Shown: positions 21,201 to 27,407 of the stretch, piece by piece
How positions within the stretch are numbered: the first letter of the stretch is position 1
How the letters are laid out: each line of letters starts with the position of its first letter
Origin: an uncultured Clostridium sp.
GTDB taxonomy: Bacteria; Bacillota; Clostridia; Clostridiales; Clostridiaceae
Direction: 5' to 3'
DNA length: 64,000 nt
Assembly: GCA_900540255.1 (NCBI GenBank)
Contig: UQFE01000008.1
Location: forward strand, 1-64,000
Notes under the pieces: model-generated
What the model saw: the letters and a program-made list of their open reading frames with translations, nothing else
What the model was told of the DNA's origin: nothing
Databases searched by the model: none
Position numbers and translations under genes: made by a program

Positions 21201-23986
21201 ACTACAAGCTTTTTATTTATATCATCAAACCTAATCTTTAAAATAGATTCATTTGTTTCATTATTTTTAACATTGATATAGTTATATTCTAAATTATTGT
21301 AAGGATATACAGTTACCTTTCTTTTTACTAATGAACTTCTTCCCCAACTATCTACAACTCTATATTCAACTTCTTTTTCACCTATAGTACTAGTATCAAT
21401 GGCTCCAACAATAACTTTTTCAGTTAAAGTATTACCATCATGATCATCACTAACAGTTAAACCTTTCATTAATTGTTCTTTAGTTAAATTACCATTTCTA
21501 TTAACTTGTAGTTTAACATTATCTTCTACTGTAAATTTAGGCGCTTCATTATAAATATAAGTTAACTTATCAGATTCTATTTCAAATCTTACATTTTTCA
21601 TGAAATCTGAATTATCAATTCCATTTTCATAGTTTTCATAATCATTAGAGTCTTCTTTTTCACTTGTACTACTTGATTCTCCTGAGTTGCCACTTTGAAT
21701 TAAATTACCTTCTCTAGTATTTTGCTCTGAAGATTCTTGTCCATTACTTCCTAAACCTCCGCTTCCACCTGAACTATTCCCACCAGTTGATGGTTGTTGT
21801 GGAGTTTCAACTGATCCTTGCCCTGGTATACTAGGTGAAGGTTGTTGTACTGTTCCATTTGATTCTATATTTCTATCTACACCATGAATTACTATACTTT
21901 TAGAAATACTTGACCATAATTCTATACGGTCACCAACATTATATTTATATCCATCAAACTTCTTTAATACAGTTCTTAAATTATCAGTACCTTTAATATT
22001 TAATGTTTTTTGTAATACTCCACCTTTTGTATAAACTTTCAGCTTAAATATAGATGATGATACTGATGAATCTATAGGGGAATCTTGTATATTATCTAAA
22101 TTATCTATCAATAGTTTATGTTCTACTGAATCAAATTTTATTTTAAATAAGCTTGTTCCACTATTTCCCTCATTATTTTTTTTGAACTCTATATACTTAG
22201 TATCAAGTGGGTTTTCTGATGTAACTGTTAATTTTCTTGTTTTAGTGCTTGATCTTCCCCACTTGTCTGTAGCAGTATATGTTATAGTTTGTTCTCCAAC
22301 TTTTTTAACATCATAAGAGCTATAAGTTATAGAAACTGCTTTAGTATCTAAATTATCATCATTAAACTTATCAAAATCATCAGTAATCTTGCCCTTAACA
22401 TCTTTTAATGGATCAAATTCTCCCCCCCTTGAAATAACTACATCTTTTAATTCTTCAAATTCAGGAGCATCATTAGTTACTTCTTTTAATCCATTTGATG
22501 TAATTTGGAATCTTCTTTCAGAAATATCCCTTTTATCCATTCCATTTGAATAATTTTTATCTGTAACATCAGTGTCTTCAACTAATTGTCCATTATCACC
22601 CTTCTTTAAAACTTTTATTGTTCCACCTATTTTAAGCTTAGGAATAAATGAAGGTGAATTTGCATCATTTTCTGGATCATTTTCTGCACCAGCTCTCTCT
22701 TTAGTTTCTGCATGCCATATCCCTATAAAGTCTCCTTCTTCATAAAGTTGATTGGCAATTTTATCTAACTTATCAGAGTCACTTTTATCATTTCCTAATA
22801 AAGATACCGAAGCTTTTTCATTCATATCCTTATCATATAATACAAATCTAAAATACTCATTATTTCCAGTATTACTTAACTTTCTACCATCTTGGTCAAC
22901 AATTTGAATTTGTTTCGCTACAGTATCAAATCTTATTTTAAATCTTATATGTTGACCATTAAAATATGGTGTCCCTTCAACTGTTATTACATTATCAGCT
23001 AATCCATTAGTATTTTGACTTGTACTTGAACTTCCAGTACGTAACTTAATTTCTTCCCTAATAATTTTTGGCTCTTCTTGTTTTACTTCTTCTTGCTCCA
23101 CTTTTTTAGGTGAAATCTTTCTCTTACCAGTTGCTTTTCTTCCCCAGCTATCTTCAACAGTATAACTTACCTCTAAAACTCCACCTTCAAGTTCTGTTAT
23201 TAAAGGCACAATTTTAGAATTATCAATATCTCCATCATGATCATCCTTTATAGATATTCCAGTGAGAATATCATTCATAGGATTTTCTGATTCTTCAATA
23301 TCTGTAAGTCCATTTATAACTGGTGCTTCATTATATACAGTTTTAAGGTGATCTTCTTCAACTTGGAATCTTACATTTCCAATGTAATCATAATTATCAA
23401 TTCCATCAGAATAATCTTCCTTTTGCTTGTCCACATCACCTTGAATATTACCAGTAATCTTTAATACATCCTTACTATCAGTAGGTGTTATTTGTATAAA
23501 ATCGCCTACTTCATAGTTTAAGCTTTTTAATGGCTCTAATTTTTCAGAATTTCCAGTATCCTTACCTTTAAGTTCTACTGAAAACTTTTCTTTTTGCTCT
23601 TTATCAAATATTTTTATAGTATACATTGTTTCTTCTGGAGTTTCTTCTGATATATTCTTTTCAGATTGTTCACTAACAGTGAATTTCTTTTCTTTTTCAT
23701 CAAATCCAATAGAAAACAATAATTGATCAGTTTTATCTATATATGCATTAAATTTAACTTTATCAAGTCCTAATTCTTCTTCCTTTAACTTGTTGTCTTG
23801 GCTTGTCTCATTTTCATCTTTAGAACTTGATTCCTCATTATTAGAATCACTTTTATCCTTATCAACTTCACTATTTAAACCTTTTTTAATAAATGCATCT
23901 TCAATTGTTGTTGCAATTGCATTTGTTGGCAAGGTTTGAGTAAATAATGCCGCTGCACAAATAATGGAAACTAACCTTTTATTCAT
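12293..23986 (-). CDS. Giant modular secreted protein B, 3897 aa
   Basis: Paralogue of the next gene, collinear module for module: signal peptide (MNKRLVSIICAAALFTQTL, cleavage near NAIA), 13 carbohydrate-binding-like modules ending near residues 220, 505, 814, 1075, 1410, 1687, 1852, 2147, 2420, 2684, 3070, 3374 and 3529, Ig-like domains between most of them, and the same C-terminal domain ending GKFELIFKFE. It is about 480 residues longer, mainly because of Ser/Gly/Asn/Glu/Pro-rich linkers inserted within otherwise conserved modules (near 21.6-21.9, 20.1-20.4, 17.9-18.1, 15.4-15.7 and 15.0-15.1 kb). No sortase signal, SLH domain or enzyme domain is visible. The start is supported by GAAGGGAG, about 12 nt before ATG. 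It is probably a secreted or surface-associated adhesin; the PF03272/DUF5011 assignments are by pattern, not search. Confidence 0.85.
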   Translation of the reverse strand: MNKRLVSIICAAALFTQTLPTNAIATTIEDAFIKKGLNSEVDKDKSDSNNEESSSKDENETSQDNKLKEEELGLDKVKFNAYIDKTDQLLFSIGFDEKEKKFTVSEQSEKNISEETPEETMYTIKIFDKEQKEKFSVELKGKDTGNSEKLEPLKSLNYEVGDFIQITPTDSKDVLKITGNIQGDVDKQKEDYSDGIDNYDYIGNVRFQVEEDHLKTVYNEAPVINGLTDIEESENPMNDILTGISIKDDHDGDIDNSKIVPLITELEGGVLEVSYTVEDSWGRKATGKRKISPKKVEQEEVKQEEPKIIREEIKLRTGSSSTSQNTNGLADNVITVEGTPYFNGQHIRFKIRFDTVAKQIQIVDQDGRKLSNTGNNEYFRFVLYDKDMNEKASVSLLGNDKSDSDKLDKIANQLYEEGDFIGIWHAETKERAGAENDPENDANSPSFIPKLKIGGTIKVLKKGDNGQLVEDTDVTDKNYSNGMDKRDISERRFQITSNGLKEVTNDAPEFEELKDVVISRGGEFDPLKDVKGKITDDFDKFNDDNLDTKAVSITYSSYDVKKVGEQTITYTATDKWGRSSTKTRKLTVTSENPLDTKYIEFKKNNEGNSGTSLFKIKFDSVEHKLLIDNLDNIQDSPIDSSVSSSIFKLKVYTKGGVLQKTLNIKGTDNLRTVLKKFDGYKYNVGDRIELWSSISKSIVIHGVDRNIESNGTVQQPSPSIPGQGSVETPQQPSTGGNSSGGSGGLGSNGQESSEQNTREGNLIQSGNSGESSSTSEKEDSNDYENYENGIDNSDFMKNVRFEIESDKLTYIYNEAPKFTVEDNVKLQVNRNGNLTKEQLMKGLTVSDDHDGNTLTEKVIVGAIDTSTIGEKEVEYRVVDSWGRSSLVKRKVTVYPYNNLEYNYINVKNNETNESILKIRFDDINKKLVVDKVDKSKIPSSLNSDTEVFKLKLIKNKKDNLNTKTSESNQDSNSEELEKGIVLTKADLLNNDKINEINELSYDGFEYISLWVYDSEDGISISKKPNSIPQDEVIDSEKSNENSSNEILLNGFDSPEKMQNTRFKIRAEGLEKIYNEGPKINGLNSTLYVYKNTDIKREYALKGISVSSNIDTTISNEDIVITNVDNENLGDLNEEISTIGSFILKYTVTDSWGRSATYNRTVSVISKSVSNDIEFYNENGSKNLFSLKYNPISNIFDVSKKVNNSINNGTENNPPSEEQPPQDQSPDESEQSSQGTDGELKAKTGNLSEGNNDTVQDNIPNEGNPDQDDNPSVENPPQDSNNSQDGEGSEGSNDREDNTEQTKKEIVFKLAIFNGEEKKVGEIELTEEETINIEEFKKKLSNITIYDGYYVSVWSNKPERIKIKGYMTGNDELGESENVRIDYSNGTTNKDYIDNVRFNLTEDGIHAVYNKAPKITITSKEMLTAYAGDIIDYTKNIEVKDDRDNEENGHIIDNSKIKVTIIPKKANGEDQPIEGEGSNSNESSSDARVDTYSQEESSTETEEEAFRKEEEKHLKIGKNTIRLTVEDSWGRATSIERNLLILNGIDKNEIIFKAGSGQEPIRIKFNHQTKNLNIITQGGRFGDSSNPGYVKIAVYRPNKNGNGVSTIVTQISINASDRVTEQTLERLKNYTFEYGDYFEIYHGHPQLFSITGGVNDQREDYKDGVQNPENLLNVKFEITKSGLKAVYTNPDENNISDNKIVFGPVAQEKFPFKIQIDFANNKFKVIDVTGTFVEYGNNDIVYKIALIRKNDNGTTTIVRQNEFRGTDFGKNVMSTTDKNSNFHNEGKNWNGQSFKDNDCLYIWHKEPSRSIIKGNIQGSREDYSNGVDDIDNMNNVVFRLTPDGLESIYNNAPEINGANNIDVYQNENFNVSEGVTYNDDYDTNHLTKSVSLKASGMIRTVANTNNNNNGVNWNLDTSELGEKILIYTATDRWGKTTTVERKVTVRPNLYKNVFKIFAESENTSLSTKFIDEIEDNNLQPSASETPSTDSSGSGNTSTGESESETITPGGNTENDTRTPVFEIGFDSITRKYRVFNQSNEKLSKTKLDDEAFRIEIKGSNGEIKTKITLTGNDRGTSPKLSAINDIDYADGDSIRVYRSDLKGIKITGTVTGHIPRTEDNMNETNKFDYMNNTRFIVSDAGLEAKYNKAPVMEGVKKVRTISKGTIDLLEGINISDEEENISTDYMFIYVDDKLIGTVDNARNSNENSHKYYNFNKVGTYKVKYVLYDKWERATMIETTVKVESKVRENEIEVYRPDSTLAFRIAFDTKENKFVLKGSSEDSIVDKEEKDDNQEANNKDDSQKDNQEDENIETYSSESNSEKYFEMIVRDAKGNERKKVSLTGDTQQDSEQLNGLHQFEFNRYDTISLKARTAQAVKIKGGIVPEVSTKSTTTDYSNGFGTVEKYSEVRFKITDDGLREMTKKSLTIRGADPITIKRGDTLDLLDGISVELDDENNDDYKITVEEISSNGNNVVLLDDTDNDDSTDDGTTDKDEKLFKKSKEGVYTVRYTVTNSWGATTTVNRVITVKPRTELEAVKLTVKDYLGEDILIIGFDSITRKLRVIDYKNKSIDFLDSSQVFEINAFDSLGKTLGTIALRGNQEIDKSIIDRINAFPYEEGYSLSVWSKELENRINIDGTIKVDNSSKEESKKTRYKRNLSAEQKKDKMENGRFEILSDGLKYIYNNAPEITGGNEIVPYYKGNLLKAPESLTINDDHDGEINRTEVTVNDDNVDYDKLGVQPVTYVVEDSWGRRAEKEGQIEIRSAMDSNSINIYPKENSTTGGTTSESTQLPNQSQEGNTQGESAKTRTTEIEAGENGNISEDTNKVPETGDSVEGGTQNPEGSTEGGVESTPEGGNNTSGSGTNGTTIPDSEINKDNSIVTESSFSIKFVRDNEHNKNRIQVDLGSRAKEQFDSNNPTGTFLKVKIYDTDGSELKSVDILGTDTGESAKRKIEEQLNKVKSDSESKDETENEGAEQPQTKNLSDIGDSTENSTNSSNGNSQGGSNSNNDEFEYFNGQYIAIEGVTDSTKDSVKIQGTIVNKQTEYSTGVSDIDKIQNVRFKFTDLGLEAVYNKAPIIKIDKDIKLDGTKRKTNSSVEENSSQPTRTANTDDFDGIKGDDFNYLRGVTISDDHDTLTKENVEVKWNEKFIGDSNNYQITEKIVSSETSEQVPTSIENGIKVYGEQKVGDNVLYYKVTDSWGRVAFAQRTNIKLKNGAFEDTIKFGNDNYGSDKLSLKFNKIENDTEGKVQLQLSTKDDSNYFASSNANFDYYKIEVWVPNNDSSDSRTHGYRRLNESLTFKGNQTPQQVNSQIQRFNELQVPYGTIFKIYSGHPQLFSIEGPVRDKLEDYSDKVQNPENLVNTVFKITEAGLKAIYVPADVDKSLRENENLISLVAPEKIPIKIKISPNTQNGVSGGRVYVADANTTWIYYNRDEVAFTMTLKGVNGDVKKRVEFRGTDYGDRLSNRFNNFNYEFGDTLTITHKEPKKVLIKGNVINAREDYSDGVDNSLNLEEAVFKLTANGLEAVYRSAPQIMGIIDMQVEKGGDVDYKTLKASVSAKDNIDGPISTINYIDDDNPIDTNTVGMYEYRYEVTNSNHRTTTKSSTITVYDKPTINKNNKATIELNSIENTEKAIKDYLKTAVDVSDDDDKLYGKETKLEVISNDVKPSKEGVYKARYKATDLYGHSKEETIDIQVVRTINVTVPTKLPFQVVTNLMPSEDKDSTVDETTNGFVSGVLKLKNNNTSPVKVSVASFAKKANSGELEIVKPDSCDWDNMTEEESMKKMALGLYVKNESLTESNYKAKDNPLWLSTNKQNGDDTANPDSSGESQEPSSRIGANEDSNGDKVNEINTKIGVLPAKKTGSDTPAEASIGFTSKHGKNFIGGSVKGKFELIFKFE

Positions 23987-24107
23987 TTGTTTTTTTCACT
24001 CCCTTCTATTTAATTAAATAAATATAAACTTTTTATATTTATAGATAATTAAAATATTAAATTCACCCTCCCTTCATAGATTGTGATATTAATATAAAGA
24101 GCATTTT

Positions 24108-24135
24108 TAATGCTAATCGTAAAGATAGCATTATA
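24108..24135 (-). promoter_or_regulatory. Dyad overlapping the probable -10 box of giant gene B
   Basis: TAATGCTA (24108-24115) and TAGCATTA (24126-24133) form a perfect 8-bp inverted repeat with a 10-nt centre. On the minus strand TATAAT (24130-24135) overlaps its edge, a typical place for a repressor site. The -35 is not clear. The remaining leader of about 120 nt holds a second SD-like GGGAGGGTGA near 24070 with no usable start codon after it. Confidence 0.45.
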
Positions 24136-24254
24136 CTTTTATTATTTTACACTAATATTTAAATTTTTGTAGCTTTTTGTCGTAATTTGTTTTATTTTAT
24201 TCAACTTATGCTTTAAATAATTAATTCTTTAAAAAATTAATCATTACTAGTTTA

Positions 24255-24283
24255 TTGACATAATTAATTTAGATATTTATAAT
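24255..24283 (+). promoter_or_regulatory. Sigma-A promoter of thrS
   Basis: TTGACA at 24255-24260, 17-nt spacer, TATAAT at 24278-24283. Transcription from about 24290 would include the hairpin element and the T-box before thrS, a leader of about 500 nt. Confidence 0.85.
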
Positions 24284-24306
24284 TATTGTTAAATAAAACT
24301 TAAAAA

Positions 24307-24402
24307 TGGAGTCATCAAATTAAAAATTATATAATATATTATTTTTGTAATTAAAAATTAACCTAATATATTATAGTATTTATTTTTAATGAAACAACCC
24401 CA
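24307..24402. repeat. Dispersed hairpin element, diverged copy 3
   Basis: Imperfect inverted repeat with TGGAGTCATC...ATTAAAAAT on the left and ATTTTTAATGAAACAACCCCA on the right. The right half aligns base for base with the right halves of the elements at 1734..1852 and 43654..43719, including the inner TAATATATTA region. It lies between the thrS promoter and the T-box, so it is transcribed into the leader. Confidence 0.55.
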
Positions 24403-24410
24403 TAAATTAA

Positions 24411-24660
24411 ATCTATGAAGAGACAAGTAAATTAAACCTTCATTTTCAGAGAGAAAATACAATAGCTGAAAGTATTTTTATATGAAATTAATTGAAAACT
24501 ACCTCTGAGAGACTCTAATCCAGTCCGTTGCATCACGTTACGGTGTTTTCTTAAGAGGCCTTTATTTTATAGGCAATTAAGGGTGGAACCGCGGGAATTA
24601 TAATGCTCTCGTCCCTTTTCTATACTATTTGTATAAGAAAAGCGACGACGAGCTTTTTTT
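24411..24660 (+). promoter_or_regulatory. T-box riboswitch of thrS
   Basis: The T-box core AGGGTGGAACCGCG is at 24580-24593. Stem I spans about 24415-24530 with AGAGA and a distal loop at about 24450-24480. The probable specifier is the Thr codon ACT at 24498-24500, followed by A; ACC at 24501-24503 is the alternative. Uncharged tRNA-Thr should stabilise the antiterminator. Otherwise the terminator at 24605-24660 forms: GCTCTCGTC...GACGACGAGC arms with an extended CTTTTCTATAC stem and seven T. Confidence 0.93.
24605..24660 (+). terminator. Regulated terminator of the thrS T-box
   Basis: Strong long hairpin with a run of T at 24654-24660, 135 nt before the thrS start. Its 5' arm (CTCTCGTCCC) also can pair with the T-box region, giving the usual antiterminator switch. 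Confidence 0.88.
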
Positions 24661-24795
24661 ATACATAAACTTATTAACAAAATTAATTAAGTTTAAATTT
24701 GCATTAAGGTTAACCTCAAAACGCTACACACATATTTAACCTTTTTACAACATTATTATTAACTAAAAACATAAAAATGAAGGGAGTTATTAAAA

Positions 24796-26727
24796 ATGAT
24801 TAAAATTACTTTAAAAGATGGATCTATTAAAGAAGTTGAAAATGGATCTTCAGTTTTAGATGTTGCTAAAGCAATTAGTGAAGGTTTAGCAAGAGTTGCA
24901 CAATGTGGAATAGTAAATGGAAATGTTGTTGATTTAAGAACAACTTTAAATGAAGATTGTGAATTAGAAGTTTGCACTTTTGATGCTCAAGAAGGAAAAG
25001 ATACTGTAAGACATAGTATTTCTCATGTTCTTGCTGCTGCAGTAAAAAGATTATTCCCTGAAGCAAAAATTGCTATAGGTCCTGCAATTGCTAACGGCTT
25101 TTATTATGATTTTGATGTAGAAAAAGCTTTTACAGCAGATGATTTAGATAAAATAGAAGCTGAAATGAAAAAAATAATAAAAGAAAATCCTTCAATAGAA
25201 AGATTTGAACTTCCAAGAAATGAAGCTTTAGAACTTATGAAGGATGAACCTTATAAGGTTGAATTAATAAATGACCTTCCAGAAGATGAAATTATATCTT
25301 TCTACAAAATTGGTGATTTCACAGACCTTTGTGCTGGTCCTCACGTAATGTCATTAAAAAATATTAAAGCCATAAAGCTTTTAAGAACTGCCGGTGCTTA
25401 CTGGAAAGGTGATGAAAAAAATAAAATGCTTTCTAGAATTTACGGAACAGCATTTTTAAAGAAAGCTGATTTAGATGCTCACTTAGAAGCTTTAGAAGAA
25501 GCTAAAAAGAGAGATCACAATAAATTAGGAAGAGAACTTGGAATCTTCACAACTGATGAGAAAGTTGGTCAAGGTCTTCCACTATTTATGCCAAAAGGAG
25601 CTAAATTATTCCAAACTCTTCAAAGATGGATTGAAGATGAAGAAGAAAGAAGAGGCTATGTATTAACTAAAACTCCATTTATGTCTAAGAATGATTTATT
25701 TGTTGCTTCTGGACACTGGAGCCACTATAAAGATGGAATGTTTGTGTTAGGTGATGAAGAAAAAGATGCTGAAGTTATGGCATTAAGACCTATGACTTGC
25801 CCATTCCAATTTACAGTTTATAACGCAGAACAACATAGCTACAGAGATCTTCCTATAAGATATGCAGAAACTTCTACTTTATTTAGAAAAGAAGCTTCTG
25901 GTGAAATGCATGGATTAACTAGAGTTAGACAATTCACTTTATCTGAAGGTCATATAATTTGTACTCCAGAACAATTAGAAGATGAATTTAAAGAAGTTGT
26001 TGATTTAATAAATTACGTTATGGAAACTTTAGGTATATCTGAAGATATTTCTTATAGATTCTCTAAATGGGATCCAAAAGATACTGAAAAATATATAAAC
26101 AACCCAGAGGCTTGGGAAGCTACACAAAATCAAATGAGAACTATATTAGATCACTTAGGAATTGATTATGTTGAAGCTGAAGGTGAAGCAGCATTCTATG
26201 GTCCAAAGTTAGATATTCAAGCTAAAAATGTTCATGGAAAAGAAGATACAATAATCACAGTTCAAATTGACTTTGCTTTAGGTGAAAGACTTGGTATGAC
26301 TTACATTGATAAAGATGGAGAAAAGAAAATACCATTTGTTATTCACAGATCTTCAATTGGATGTTATGAAAGAACTATTGCAACTTTAATTGAAAAGTAT
26401 GCTGGTGCTTTCCCAACTTGGATGTCTCCTGTTCAAGCTAAGGTTCTTCCACTATCTGATAAGTATGCTGAATATGCTGATGAAGTAGTTAAGACTTTAA
26501 GAAAAAATGGTGTTAGAGTTGAAGTTGACCACAGAGTTGAAAAGATTGGTTATAAGATTAGAGAAGCTAGACTTGAAAGAGTTCCTTATATCTTAGTTGT
26601 TGGTGAAAAGGAAGCTGCAAACAATGAAGTTTCTGTAAGAAGCAGAAAGAATGATGATGAAGGTGCAATGGCTTTAGATGCTTTTGTTTCTAGAATCACT
26701 ACTGAAATAGCTAACAAAGAAAGATAG
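24796..26727 (+). CDS. thrS: Threonine--tRNA ligase
   Basis: The 643-aa class II synthetase charges tRNA-Thr in the cytoplasm. Domains in order: TGS (about 1-62), the second additional editing domain (about 65-225; HSISHVL and later CAGPHV zinc-type motifs), the catalytic core (about 240-540; LRPMTCPFQF, RTVYA-type motif 2 region ending LTRVRQFTLSEGH, and motif 3 with HRSSIGCYERTIATL), and the anticodon-binding domain (about 545-643). Length is normal for the family. SD GAAGGGAG sits 9 nt before ATG. Expression is controlled by the T-box upstream, and a bidirectional terminator follows. Confidence 0.98.
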   Translation: MIKITLKDGSIKEVENGSSVLDVAKAISEGLARVAQCGIVNGNVVDLRTTLNEDCELEVCTFDAQEGKDTVRHSISHVLAAAVKRLFPEAKIAIGPAIANGFYYDFDVEKAFTADDLDKIEAEMKKIIKENPSIERFELPRNEALELMKDEPYKVELINDLPEDEIISFYKIGDFTDLCAGPHVMSLKNIKAIKLLRTAGAYWKGDEKNKMLSRIYGTAFLKKADLDAHLEALEEAKKRDHNKLGRELGIFTTDEKVGQGLPLFMPKGAKLFQTLQRWIEDEEERRGYVLTKTPFMSKNDLFVASGHWSHYKDGMFVLGDEEKDAEVMALRPMTCPFQFTVYNAEQHSYRDLPIRYAETSTLFRKEASGEMHGLTRVRQFTLSEGHIICTPEQLEDEFKEVVDLINYVMETLGISEDISYRFSKWDPKDTEKYINNPEAWEATQNQMRTILDHLGIDYVEAEGEAAFYGPKLDIQAKNVHGKEDTIITVQIDFALGERLGMTYIDKDGEKKIPFVIHRSSIGCYERTIATLIEKYAGAFPTWMSPVQAKVLPLSDKYAEYADEVVKTLRKNGVRVEVDHRVEKIGYKIREARLERVPYILVVGEKEAANNEVSVRSRKNDDEGAMALDAFVSRITTEIANKER

Positions 26728-26754
26728 TTTTATAAAATAAATTAATTTAAATAA

Positions 26755-26796
26755 GAAAAAATCTAATGTAATCTGCACATTACATTAGATTTTTCT
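26755..26796 (+). terminator. Bidirectional terminator between thrS and the cyclo-ligase gene
   Basis: Perfect 12-bp arms ATCTAATGTAAT (26761-26772) and ATTACATTAGAT (26779-26790) with a 6-nt loop, A run on the left and T run on the right. It can stop thrS (plus) and the converging minus-strand operon. Confidence 0.88.
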
Positions 26797-26849
26797 TTTC
26801 ACACAACTTATTTAAAGCTACAAGTTTCAAGTTAATATAAATTTTAGTT

Positions 26850-27407
26850 TTATTTGTTAGTTATAATAAAATCAACTTTAATATCGTGGATTTCTGATTT
26901 AATATTTTCTACTATTTGCAATTCATATGCTAGGGCTAATTTAACACATTTATCATTAATTTTTGAAATATATTTATCATAATACCCTCCACCATAACCA
27001 ATCCTATTTCCATTCTTATCAAAAGCTACACCAGGCATTATTATTAAATCAAACTTATCTCCAATTTTACTTTTATCCACATGCTTTGGTTCAAGTATAC
27101 CCAATTTATCCACATTCATGTTATTTAAACTGTTAATTTTTATTGCTAACATTTCTTTATTAACTTTATCTGTTTTAGGAACATAAATATCTTTATTATC
27201 ACTTATAGCATAGTTTATAAATTTCTTAGTATCTACCTCTGAACCAAAGCTTATATAAGTAAATATTTTTTTTGATTTTTTATAAATATCACTATTTATT
27301 AATTTTTCAAATATTACCTTATCATATTTACTTTTGTTATCTAATTCTAGATAATTTCTTCTTTCTAATATTTCTTTTCTTAAAATATTTTTATCCATAA
27401 TACCCAA
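26850..27407 (-). CDS. 5-formyltetrahydrofolate cyclo-ligase
   Basis: The protein of about 183-185 aa matches the ATP-dependent 5-formyl-THF cyclo-ligase family (5-FCL/MTHFS), which converts 5-formyl-THF to 5,10-methenyl-THF in one-carbon metabolism. Key motifs are the N-terminal KEILERRNYL, IYVPKTD in the middle, and the glycine-rich PGVAFDKNGNRIGYGGGYYD signature near residues 125-145. The listed start is TTG, directly after the mprF stop codon and close to AAGGA. An ATG three codons later (27398-27400) is an equal candidate with longer spacing. It is the last gene of the minus-strand cluster. Confidence 0.92.
   Translation of the reverse strand: MGIMDKNILRKEILERRNYLELDNKSKYDKVIFEKLINSDIYKKSKKIFTYISFGSEVDTKKFINYAISDNKDIYVPKTDKVNKEMLAIKINSLNNMNVDKLGILEPKHVDKSKIGDKFDLIIMPGVAFDKNGNRIGYGGGYYDKYISKINDKCVKLALAYELQIVENIKSEIHDIKVDFIITNK

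Noticed and set aside
24041..24080. Short upstream gene after the SD-like GGGAGGGTGA before giant gene B
   Set aside because: No ATG, GTG or TTG stands at usable distance, and the following frame stops within a few codons.
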